The notes under the pieces: model-generated
The model's database searches: none
What the model saw: only the letters and a program-made list of their open reading frames with translations
What the model was told of the DNA's origin: nothing
Assembly: GCF_022539665.2 (NCBI RefSeq)
Contig: NC_081339.1
Coordinates: 9,297,367-9,361,366 of the forward strand
Length of the DNA stretch: 64,000 nt
From: Daphnia carinata
Lineage: Eukaryota > Arthropoda > Branchiopoda > Diplostraca > Daphniidae
Direction: 5' to 3'
Shown here: piece after piece, positions 54,293 through 64,000 of the stretch
How the letters are laid out: every line of letters starts with the position of its first letter
Numbering within the stretch: the stretch's first letter is position 1
Position numbers and translations under genes: made by a program

Positions 54293-56245
54293 TAAGTAGT
54301 GTCACGTGGCAGCAGAAATTCCAACCTTGTGATGGGTGCCTTCAAGTGCACTTGCTTCTGTAAAGCATCTCCGCCTGAAGAGTAACTTTACAGATTCAAA
54401 CGTTTAAAATAATAATAATAATAATAATAATAATAGGACTCGGAGGCGATCTTTCCCACACGACGATTATATTTGTCCAAGTAAAGCACAACAGTACAGA
54501 AAAGAGTTGGAATAAGACATAAGTAGTCGGCCAAGGGAGAGTGAGAGAGAGAGAGACCGAAGTGTAATATGACACCTAGTGTAAGCTTACCGCAGTGACT
54601 CGTGTGAAGCACGGGATTGGATATCAGAGAAGGCGGCGGGTAACAGAAGCTCGTCGACACGTGGTTAAGACAATACAGATGAAATTGACACACTTCAGCA
54701 CGTGACACTGATCGGATTGTTAGTATAGAGTTACTATTGGGAAGTCACTAACCGAACTTGAACTCTGCCTGCGAGAGTCAGATACACACCGACAGCCGAC
54801 TTCAACCTGACTGTTGAAGTAGAATACCCGTCGATAACTGAACTCTCTCGGGTCTTTAGTTCACCACGAAACCTCGCATATTGCACCACAATTAACTGAT
54901 GCGCAATTACATGTTGCAACTAATGAAATTTGATACAGCATGTTGATGGTGCAATACTGATCAGCACATAAGCCGCCAATCGCAGTTGTTGTTAAGCGGC
55001 GTAGTGCCGATGTAATATGATACGGTATGCGGCGTAATTTATATTGCGCCGTTATAATTGCGCAGTTATGCTATTGCGAAATACATAGGTATACATATGA
55101 GTCAACAATAAAGGCACAAGGAAAGGCATATTGAATAAAAGTATTTATTGGCTTCGTTACACTTCACATGCCAATTCTGGGTTGGTTGAACTTGGTTTGT
55201 AATTTCATTTTCAGTATTCAAATTGCAATCCTTACAGAGTTACAGGGAAATAACCCACTTGACTCGATACATGTCAGCAAGACAGGAAATATTACTGCAC
55301 ATTAAAAAGTTTTTCATATTTTATTAAACTCCGACTAAAACAACTGGTAAGTAAATCCGTATTAAATATAAACAAAAAAACAAACATTCGAATTACCGCC
55401 CAATCCTTGAAAATGTTGTCTGCTTCGACGGTGATTGGTGGAAGTTTTTTTCAATATTCTAGTTATTAAAACTCAAAATTAAATAGATTTTTTTGTATCA
55501 CGACGAGATGCACAAGCTCACGGAGATTCCAGTAAATGTATTTTTTTGCAGTAATTGGGAATAACCCCCAAACGAGTGTCCCAAACTTTGGAAGTTAGGT
55601 GTCATTTCCCTTCCTCTGAAATGAAGGTTAAAATATAAATAATTAATCTAGGCTCCATCGTACGTTAAAATTTCCGAAATTAAACTGAAATGGATAGTCT
55701 TGATGAGATCTATCCATTTCTGTAAAAATAGAAATGAAAAATTGAGAGGGAAAGAAATTTTACATGAACGCATCCTATGCCGTTTTCTTCATTGGCTATA
55801 GTAAAGCGCCCGTTCGCCAAAAAACTGAAAAAAAAGCGTTCTTGTAAAATTTTTTTCCAACAATTCATTTGCCTAATTTTTCCAATAGATTAACATGTGG
55901 TAGAAGAGAATACCAATACCCGATTGAGACAAATGCTATGTTGACATCTAATTCATGGATTAAATTTACTATCCTTAGCGAAACTTAACACCCCCTAACG
56001 AGTTATCATTTTAAAAAATGAATGAGAGTGAATTTAGTCAGATTCTGTTAAAAATGAGAACGTCAGTAGAGCACTATTAGCTCAAATCATGCACAAAAAA
56101 AGCAATTACCAGTTACTAGTAAGAAAAATTTTTTCGATGTTTTGTCTAACGTAAAAAGCGAGAGTGAACTATTTTTTTTGCACAACGCCCAAATTGAGCT
56201 GCACAACAACTAGGTCAGTTGAATGTTTCGTACCATTCACTTAAC
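54293..56245. other. Intergenic with an (AAT)n microsatellite
   Basis: An (aat)9 repeat lies at about 54408-54435. No gene is supported. The last part is presumably the regulatory region of the cuticle gene that follows. Confidence 0.5.
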
Positions 56246-56253
56246 TATATAAG
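56246..56253 (+). promoter_or_regulatory. TATA box of the cuticle gene
   Basis: TATATAAG lies 56 bases upstream of the ATG at 56309, giving an expected start of transcription near 56275-56280 and a ~30-base leader. Confidence 0.7.
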
Positions 56254-56308
56254 CTTAGAAGCGTAGAAACAGTACCATCGGTTGTTTACCAAGTAAACCT
56301 AGTACAAC

Positions 56309-56993
56309 ATGAAGCTCGTGAGGCATTTTATTGCTTATATTTTCTGACCAACTAAAAATTTTAGATATTTATTTTATCAATACATTGGACGACAGTTGTT
56401 GTTCGCTGCCGTCTTGGCTGTTGTCGCTGCCGTTCCTTCCAGCTATAACCCGGAATACAAAGCTCCCAGCTACCCTGCATCAAAGTACGCTACCCCTAGC
56501 TACTCCGCACCCAAATACCCTACGCCTAGCTACCCCACACCAGCCTTCTCCACACCAAGCTGCAAGGATAACAAATACGCTGACATTACAGTCACTAGCC
56601 AATCCGACGAGCGCAACTTCGATGGCAGCAGCCAGTGGAGGTAAATAATTTTCATGGTTTATGCGTAATAACAAAGAGACTATAGATTCTCATATTTCAA
56701 AACACGAAATTCCTTTAACCCACAGCTACGGCCAGTCTGACTACACAACCCGTGAAGAATCTCAAGTTCAGAAGAAGATGCAAGGAGTCGCTTACGATTC
56801 TTACGGAAAGGCCACCTACGAAGATGTTATGGGCAACACCAACAAGGGATCTTCCTACTGGGTTTCACCTGAAGGCGAGACATTCACTTTAACCTGGACC
56901 GCTGATGATGCTGGATTCCAGCCCAAAGGTGATCACTTGCCCGTTGCCCCCGTTCACATCCCCTTCAGTGGAAAGGGTTACAAGATTTACTAG
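56309..56993 (+). CDS. RR-1 cuticle protein, intact three-exon gene
   Basis: Exons are 56309-56317 (Met-Lys-Leu, donor CTC|gtgagg), 56396-56640 (acceptor cgacag, donor GGAG|gtaaat) and 56726-56993 (acceptor cccacag, stop TAG), giving 173 residues. A signal peptide (MKL-LLFAAVLAVVAAVPS) spans exons 1 and 2. It is followed by a Tyr/Pro/Ala repeat linker (PEYKAPSYPASKYATPSYS) and a C-terminal RR-1 chitin-binding domain (about residues 120-160: GSSYWVSPEGETFTLTW, AGFQPKGDHLPVAP). The secreted protein binds chitin fibres in the cuticle, typically soft cuticle for RR-1. A single-codon-scale first exon is typical of arthropod cuticle genes. Four related loci in this window are all broken, so this is the only copy here that can make the protein. 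Confidence 0.92.
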
Positions 56994-57430
56994 ATTTCCC
57001 GACACGTGATTGAATATTTAAAGTATGTCCGATAATTTTTGTATATCTCGTTTATCGCAAGTGTGGTGTAAATATAAATGCAATCAACCTACCAGCACAT
57101 GAAGGTTACATTAAAGTTTAACCATCGAACATTCATGGCATCATGCCAATAATCCAATACTATTTTATTTTCTGTCAGATAAGAAAGAAATATTACATTT
57201 TTTTAAAGCTAAAAAACCTGTCTTTCAACTCTTTCTAACCTAATCTAACGTTTTAATATGGCAAGACTATTCTCTACAATTGCCATTTGTGTTGTCATTT
57301 TGCTGCATTATTTCTTCATAACCAACTGCTCAAAGATGCTTTGAATCTTGTTAATGGAATCCAGAATCCGTATTTATCGAGTATTGTATCCCAAAGTATT
57401 GTTACTTATCTGCATTGCAATCAATTTTTC
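56994..57430 (+). repeat. 3' flank duplicated in inverse at 26620-27057
   Basis: This stretch matches the reverse complement of the sequence downstream of the Copia-interrupted pseudogene, showing that the two loci are inverted duplicates. Confidence 0.85.
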
Positions 57431-58915
57431 GCCACATACAGCAAGCTTTTCCGCTATGCACAACTTAAACGTTTTCATTTACGAATTCGAATTGATCTAG
57501 GACTATTAAACTAACTGTGTGGTGTAGGCAATGGCCAAACAAATTCGGCCCGCTGGCACCCGCTCTATATGCCGGTCGGTACCACCAAACTGGCTAACAT
57601 TTCGCATAGACAAGTGTGCATGCTTTTGTTGTTCCCAAACCAAAAGTTTTGCTGTTCTCCGTCCTTTGTCATCCCAACATGAAAAGTCAACACCGTTGAA
57701 TTGCAATAGGGCACTGATGGAACCGTACTAGACGATTTAATTAAAGCAATTGAAGAGAAGTGTTGTATCTGAAATTTAAATTCGAAACAAAATGTACCGT
57801 GATGGATTGTTGGCATTTCGCGGATAATGAGATCAGTGCAGCAATTTGTCTGCTGGATGCAACGTAGTTAAATGGGTGGCCACGGGCGGCCAAAAAAAGC
57901 ATCATAACAAAGGACGGATAATTTCACTTTAATTCAATTTTTTAATTTTAGTTTCGGGGCAGCGTAATATTCAAGCTTGTCCCGCAGGGCATCGCGAAAA
58001 GGCGGTCGTTTCGGGGTGAAAAACATACATGCTTTTCAAGCGGGGTGGGTTTTCGGGGCAACGGCGGGAACCCCGCTATTTTTCAAAATTATGCCATGGT
58101 GGAAAAATGTTCGACAAACAGAAACAAATGTACTATCAGCACCAAGTTTAAAGTCTACAAGAGTTATGAAATTAAATGAATTTTTTCATTTGGTAAAAAA
58201 AAATATTGTTTTACAAAGTTTCAAATAAAACTCATATAAGAATGAATGAAATGGATTTGACAATGTCCTAACGGGTTTTGTAACATTAAACTGCTCTATG
58301 GAAGGAACATTAAAAGTAATTCGAAAACACATTAAGTTGGGCGTCCATAGCCGAGTGGTTATGGCGTTTGATGATCATCAATGACCCTAGATGAGGCTTA
58401 GAGGGATTGAAGTAATGTACATGGAAATATGGGACATGGAACCTGAACTTGGGGCGCGAGTCTACGGTCGATGATCACATTTTTTCCGAATTAATGGCAT
58501 TTGAGAAATAAAATAAAACAAAGGAAAAAGCAAAATGTAAAATTAGCAATTCGACGTAATTATTTTATTAATAATTAACAATAACTTCCGGTAAATTACA
58601 ACGTTATGTCCGTCCAGACGATCGACAGGGTCAAAGGTTCAAATCGGGACCCGCACTAAAACATTTTTTCAGCTTCAATTTTAGATTTTATTACATTTTT
58701 AGGTTCGTTGTATGTTTTCGATTCATGGAATGGCTTTCTAGAATATTTTCAGCTTATTAAGTAGTTTTAACAAAAGTTGAAAGATGCGTGCTCGTCTTTT
58801 CAATCTGCCTCGTGTAGGCATGAATTGTACAATACTAACAGGTTAGGTAATGTGTGTATTAAAGTTAATAGAACCCCGCCTTGATTTTGAAAATTAGAGA
58901 AAATTATTTTCATTA
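57431..58915. other. Intergenic, tRNA-like segments only
   Basis: A tRNA 5'-half-like stretch (gtccatagccgagtggttatggc, 58344-58366) and a T-arm-like stretch (ggttcaaatcg, 58636-58646) are about 280 bases apart, so they do not form one tRNA gene. No protein gene is supported. Confidence 0.4.
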
Positions 58916-60368
58916 CTAGTAACGATGAGCCCGTCCAGGGCCGAGGTATAGGTGGCGCTAGCGTATTCTTACGCTATTTCTAAGAAAATCGTTCCACTCC
59001 ATTTTTTCGCCCGTCTACTTTTAATTCTTTTCACAATCAAGAGTTCCCCTTTCTTGCCCGTCCATCCCGTTATTTCTTCTACCCGTCAAGAAAACAGCTG
59101 AAGTTGCCCGTCGACCCCCTCTCGGCCCGTCAAGCCACCCTTTGCCCGCCAAACCACTTTCTGCCAGCCAACCCACTCCGTGCCCGTCAACCCACACTCT
59201 GCCCGTCAACTCACATTCTGCCCGCAAAAATGCCTGCTGTTGGGGCACATCTACCTTTTTTTGCATTTGTCCACCTTTTCGTCAGTCTCCGCCCGTCAGA
59301 ACCCCGCTATAGTTGTCCGTTCACTCACGTTTTGCTTCTGCCCGCTAAGAAGCCCGCTGTTTTTGCCCATCGGCCTCCTCTCTGCCCGTCGACCCCCTCT
59401 CTGCCCGTCAACCCCCTCTCTGCCCGTCGGCCCCCTCTCTCCCCGTCTACTCTCTCTCTGCTTGTCGGCCCCCTAACTGCCCGTCGGCCCCCTCTCTGCC
59501 CGTCGACCCACTGGCTGCCCGTCGGCCCCTTCTCTGCTCGCCGACCCAGTCGCTGTCCGTCGACCTACTCACTGCTCATCGATTCCCTATCTGCCCGTTG
59601 ACCCACTCGCTGCCCGCCAAAAGAACTGCTATAGTGGCCCATTGGCCTTTTCATTTGCTTTTTCCCTTCTTTCCTTCACAGTCTCAGTCAGGAAAACGCC
59701 CTCTGTAGTTGCCCGTCCACCCCTTTTTTTTCCCTTTGCCCATTTTTTCTTGAATAGTCTATGCCCGTCAACCCTCTTTGCCCACCAAAAAAACCATTGT
59801 AGTTTCCCGTCTTCCACCGTACAGTCTCTGCCCGTCAGCTTACCTATTGTAGCGCCCACCCGTTATAAGCCTACCTATTGAGACCTAAGACCTATTGTAC
59901 AGTCTCTACTCATCAAAAGACCCGTTTACTCACTTTTAGCCTCTGCCCGTCAACCCACTTTGCTGCTCCCCAAGAAACTCGCCGTTGTTGCCTATCCAAA
60001 CCCTCTCTGGCCGACAAAACGCCTGCCGTAGTGGCCAATAAAAATAATAAATAAAACTAATAAAATAAAATAAAATAAATTAAAAATAAATTAGAATAAT
60101 AATAATAAAACGCCCTGCCCGTCAGCTTACGTGCCGTTGCCCAACCGTTTACGCAAAGCCCGTAGATTGGAAAATTGCGTTAATCCACAATTCCACCCGC
60201 AGTTTAGTTTTCCAAATCACCATCCCACCAATTCACTGCAGCAGACGACGGTTTTGGCGCAGCCAATGACAGCATCCCACAGCCGACGGCGCCAGCCAAT
60301 CACAACAAATGCACAGCGTGACAGACACAGGCTCCTCCTCTTTTCCTTGTTTTTTTATATAGTATAGA
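58916..60368 (-). mobile_element. Non-autonomous Helitron
   Basis: On the minus strand it starts TCTATACTATATAAAAAAAC at 60368 and ends CGTTACTAG at 58916, followed by T. A 3' subterminal hairpin (GCCC-tggac-GGGC, 58928-58942) lies about 9 bases before CTAG, preceded by a GGCGCTAGCGCC-like palindrome region. These are the diagnostic Helitron ends. It has no Rep or helicase frame; its middle is a ~20-bp minisatellite. Its 5' TC directly abuts the CTAG of the next Helitron. Confidence 0.85.
59040..59965. repeat. ~20-bp minisatellite inside the Helitron
   Basis: Variants of 'ctgcccgtcgaccccctct' recur at about 19-21-base spacing, most regular at 59385-59540, with interspersed degenerate copies to about 59960. 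Both a gcccgtcaaccc and a gcccgtcggcccc form occur. The long open frame across it is a by-product of the period. Confidence 0.85.
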
Positions 60369-60380
60369 CTAGTAACGTTG

Positions 60381-60395
60381 GGCCCGTCCAGGGCC
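60381..60395 (-). terminator. Helitron 3' hairpin
   Basis: A 5-bp GC stem with a 5-base loop lies 8 bases before the terminal CTAG. In rolling-circle transposition this hairpin marks the end of the transferred strand. Confidence 0.8.
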
Positions 60396-60913
60396 GGGGT
60401 ATAGGTGGCGCTAGCGCATTTTTTTTTGTTACATGTTAAGAAGACGGAAGGTACTGGCGCGACATATGTCTAATGGATTTTTTATAATTCAGCTTCGCAC
60501 CAATACATTGCGGTTCAGAGCCTTGTCTAATAGGATAATCAGGCTCGAGAGCTAATGCTATGAATGGTTATTTTATATTTCTCATCGGTTTATGTAATAA
60601 TAATAAGCATTTTCACGGTTGAGCGCCGTCGGGAACTGCCCCCAATGGCCATGCCCGTGCTCCTTTTTGGTCCGTAGACCGAGGCGGTTAGTTAAGTTGA
60701 TCAAGCAAAATACGTCATGACTAGCTACCGTTTGATACATCTAACGTCAATGCGGCATGCGGGATTTTCTTTGAATTTAACTTGTTTTCTTTTTTTTTTT
60801 TTTTTTTTTTTATTGTTTTTTTTTTTTTTTTTTTAAATGGAATGATGTGTGGCAATTTAGTTAAGTTAGTTCCTCGTTTTATATCATGAAGATAAAATTA
60901 TCTGATGATAACT

Positions 60914-62919
60914 TTACGAAAGAGCTTCTTTGAACACGATGTTTTGTGTAAAAACTCTTTCGTCTTTCAGCATTTTCCCTTGCTTTGGTCCTACCATATG
61001 GATGGTATACTTCTGGGCCAGGACCTGGTATGCCTGGAAAATGCAACATATAATTGTCCGTGGCTGAAGACAGGTTCAGGAAGATGGATACCAACCTTAT
61101 CGAACGTCTGTCCTTGTGACTTGTTGATGGTAATTGCGAAAGCCAAAAGGACAGGAAATTGGTTCCTGATTAGCTTGAAGGGAAGATCACAATCACTCGG
61201 TGACATATTCATTCGTGGGATGAAGACATTGTGGCCCTTATTTTTCCCAGCTGCTATTGTTGCATGAATGAGGTTGTCCGTAAGAGTTTTGATGATCAAG
61301 CGTGTTCCATTGCAGAGCCCTTGACGCGAGTCGATGTTCTTAAGAAGGATGATGATGGCACCCACTTTCAGTTCCAAAATGTGCGGTGGTATACCAGACA
61401 TCTTTAAGGTGTCAAGAAACTCTGTCGGGAAGTTTGCAATTTCTTCTGGGTCTTCCGATTCAATCGAGTTCATGCTGGCATATCTCCGTCGCTGGCCTGG
61501 CATCTGTCTGATGATGTAATTGTTGATTTTCAAGCAGTCATCATTTTTTGGGCACAAAATAGCGCGAGTGGTAATTTGCTCTTCTACTTCCGGAAGTAAT
61601 AGATTTTCGGGATCACCAAAAACATGATTAACCAGTGACTCTTCTGTATGGCCATCAAGAAGGAAGTCCTGTGGTATCTCTATCGCATCCGGTCCCAGAC
61701 TTGCCGTTCTTGAATGAGTTGAATTTCCAAGATGAATGAGCCAATTGGCGAACTCGACACTGTCGCCCGCGGTTCGCATATTTCGACTCAAACGAAGCTT
61801 TAAAATGTCACTCCAAGTCCTGCTGCTTTTAATGGTCGATTCAACAATTTTCACCCTGTTACCGTGTTTAATGACAGGAAGGCACTGACGAAAATCTCCT
61901 CCCAACAACAGCACCTTACCACCAAAAGCGACTGAACTTTTCGTGACCTTTCGGAAAAGTTTATCGATGGCGTCTAACGCATGCACGGTCATCATAGTGA
62001 CCTCGTCAATGATGATAAGGCTGGCTTTCCTGATGTTGTGTGCTTCAACATGGTGCTCTTCTATTTTTGACGTTGTTGTTTCCGTAATTGGAGGATAGAT
62101 TTTGAATCGTAAATGGTAAGTACTTCCATTACTCAATAAAATCGAAGAGATTCCAGTAGAAGCGACAGCAATCACTGATTTTCCTTGTCCTTCAAGCACA
62201 TTAATGAGCGAGTTGTAGAGGAAAGTTTTTCCAGTTCCACCAGGTCCATCCAAAAAAAACTGATTGTTCACAGATGAATGACCGTGATCATTCACTGACG
62301 TCATGACTCGGTCGAAAATCGCTTGCTGTTCCGTGTTCAGCTGGGCAACCATTATTTCTCCTCTTCTTATCTTCTGAGCACGCACCTCATCCGAGCCTTC
62401 ATCTTCTTCCTCTTCAATCAGCCGATGGATCATTTGAAAATCAGGGACTGCCAATTGGAATTCTTCAAGATTGTGACCACTATGCCTTAACATATCTTGA
62501 ATACATTTGAGCGCAAGGTTTTTCGCAATTTCATCTTCATGGCCTCGTCTTGTGAAGTCTTCCATGAGATGTTGCAGGTTGTTGTTGAACAGTAATTGAG
62601 CGTTGGTTGGGGAGCAATGAACGCAAATGTTTACAAACAATTGCCTTAATTGGATGGGCATTTGAAATTCAACTGCTTCCGCCATTACTCGTTCCCAAAC
62701 GCTATCATCAGCCAGCAGGTTTCTTGCTATAGCAGCTTCTTTGAATGTTGGATGCAGAATCCCGTCGACCGTCCTCAAAAAGTCGAAGCTGGTTGCACCA
62801 GGGACGTTGATAAGAAGCAAACGAAGACTGTGCCTTTCGACTTGCTTGACGGAAACAGAATAAATGCGCCCAATAACGTTGATCCTCTTTTTTCTCGGTT
62901 TCCATTTCCTTGCGGTCAA
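60914..62919 (-). pseudogene. Helitron helicase domain (Pif1-like)
   Basis: The open frame 62919-60991 encodes a superfamily 1 Pif1-type helicase: Walker A GPGGTGKTFLYNSL, motif Ia VASTGISSILL, Walker B IIIDEVTMM, motif III LLGGDFRQCLPV, then LRLSRNMR, and C-terminal motifs TINKSQGQTFDKVGIHL and HGQLYVAFSR. It unwinds DNA during rolling-circle transfer. Just after VAFSR the frame changes; the family's usual ending (VFTQNIVFKEAL) is found in another frame and ends at 60914. Upstream, the Rep frame joins it through another shift near 62915. All helicase motifs themselves look intact. Confidence 0.9.
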
Positions 62920-64000
62920 ACCAAAAATGATGAGGAATTTCGCGATAGAAGTAAGATCTAGCTGGCGGATGAGTAGAATTTAATTTGAACCAAGCCGTCA
63001 ATGTAGTTAATTGTGAGGCAGAATTGATCACAGCCTGCTCTTCCATTCCCGGATGAAAAAAAACCGATTGTTCTTGAGGAAGATGAATAGCAAGACGAAT
63101 AACAGCGTGTGAACGGTAAGAAAGCGGATACTTAAAAATCCTCCAAGTGGCTTCAGGGGCACTGACATATCTTGTGTCCAAGAACGTTGTTATTTCATCC
63201 CATACAATACGGTCTTGACCTTCTTGATTCTCTCCTCTGCTTAACTGTATATTTGCGCAATCATGTCCTTTGTATATGTACTTGAAAATATACTTTATGC
63301 TGGTTATAGAAGCGCAAAACTCCAGATTAATGTGCGAATTGAATTTTAGTGAAAGTTAAGGGTTGTAGGGGACGACCCAGCTGTTGTCCACTCGGTGACT
63401 GCTGCTGTTGTTATTGAGCGAGTAGCTACGACCGTTATTTCTCCTTCGATAAGTGGGATATCCATTTCCGTTGATGATCGTTTCTTCCGCAAATGGTTTT
63501 GGAAACAATTTTGTGCATATATCACCATCCATGCAAGGAGAATTGCGATTAATTTCCTTTCCGCATGGGCCGTGAATCATGTTGCTCATTACAATCTTGT
63601 GAAGTATCGGGTTCACTTCTGGATCCGGAATTTCAGCACATATCGTCTTGTCGAAAGAAGATGTGTCTATATCTTCTTCAGTTGTTGGAACGTCATTCTC
63701 ATCTATCCACATCAGTAGATCGACATGTGGAAGACCACGCTTCTGGAATTCGATGACATGAATCCTCGCAACAATAATCCCCAAAATTTGACGTTCTTGA
63801 ATATCCTTTATTAATTCTTTCAGTTTAAGATGATAGACTCTTGAAACAATATCAGGCCTATTCGATGGAATTTGGTAAGCTTCAATATTTTCTGTGATCT
63901 CTGGCCATTTCGGGTTGCAGGTAAAAGTAAGGAAAAAGGTGGGCTTTCCAAATTTTCCACAAATAGCCATCGCGTCTTGGTACCCCTGCTTCATGGCCCT
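62880..64000 (-). pseudogene. Helitron Rep (HUH endonuclease) domain, partial
   Basis: The frame enters from beyond the window and includes FFLTFTCNPKWPEI and the HUH region as RGLPHVDLLMWID. The second His of the expected H-x-H is Asp (GAT for CAT). A TAA at 63356-63358 interrupts the frame, which then continues as the Tyr motif region (KYIFKYIYKGHD, with both Tyr and the Lys present) and RYVSAPEATWRIF near 63150. Rep nicks and joins the strand at the Helitron ends. The HUH change and the nonsense codon suggest this copy cannot. Confidence 0.85.

Larger units (their letters stand above)
60369..64000 (-). mobile_element. Rep-helicase Helitron, 5' part beyond the window
   Basis: The 3' terminus is CGTTACTAG (60377-60369 on the minus strand), with a hairpin GGCCC-tggac-GGGCC (60395-60381) and the palindrome GCGCTAGCGC just upstream. 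Coding runs from beyond 64000 down to 60914. Rep and helicase domains are both present but interrupted by one stop and two frame changes. Two T-rich runs (60790-60834) lie between the coding end and the terminus. Confidence 0.9.

Noticed and set aside
57506-57816. Minus-strand open frames of 66 and 83 codons
   Set aside because: They overlap in different frames, lack recognised motifs, and have no splice or start context.
58344-58646. tRNA gene
   Set aside because: A D-arm-like part and a T-arm-like part are about 280 bases apart, with no anticodon stem between them that pairs; at best this is a SINE or tRNA relic.
59104-59601. 165-codon Pro/Ser-rich open frame
   Set aside because: It lies inside the ~20-bp minisatellite, and its open frame follows from the repeat period; there is no start context or domain.

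Overview
This is repeat-dense animal DNA, most likely from an arthropod and probably a water flea (Daphnia-like crustacean). The clues are a small family of three-exon RR-1 cuticle protein genes with short GT-AG introns, a Tyr-rich YYTEA-type repeat protein relic, and a mix of Copia, BEL/Pao, Gypsy-with-env and Helitron elements. The species is inferred; the gene and element families are read from the sequence.

Layout. 1-4150: a diverged ~400-bp tandem array with a 1,037-bp higher-order duplication, then an 18-19-bp minisatellite ending at a Helitron-type 5' end. 5140-8400: segmental-duplication copy A and two head-to-head cuticle pseudogenes. 9511-10251: a solo Gypsy LTR. 11218-11970: a TA-flanked MITE. 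12180-12897: a broken ALG6-like relic. 12930-15720: a decayed BEL/Pao element. 16090-16838: the last two exons of an unrecognised gene. 17343-19950: segmental-duplication copy B with another cuticle pseudogene. 20087-20945: an ABCF1-like pseudogene. 21475-23615: two hAT-type MITEs around an internally deleted LTR element. 24111-24830: a foldback element and a Tyr-rich pseudogene.

27058-32289 is a cuticle pseudogene whose last exon is split by an almost intact Copia element (27246-31902, 236-bp LTRs, 5-bp target duplication). 33395-54292 is a young env-bearing Gypsy element on the + strand. It carries a long pre-gag region, gag, a -1 slippery site (GGGAAAC) into pro-pol, a small membrane-anchored ORF and an envelope gene. 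Three later insertions sit inside it: a 353-bp solo LTR, a probable SINE, and a complete second env-bearing Gypsy element in reverse orientation (42447-50917). The two envelope proteins look unrelated.

56309-56993 is the one intact cuticle gene, with a TATA box. 58916-64000 holds two Helitrons in direct head-to-tail contact on the minus strand: a non-autonomous one filled with a ~20-bp minisatellite, and a Rep-helicase one that runs off the window.

Host genes that look functional are few: the cuticle gene at 56309 and possibly the two-exon gene at 16090-16838. Several element genes carry single-base breaks although their LTR pairs are nearly identical, so either recent decay or base-calling errors must be considered.
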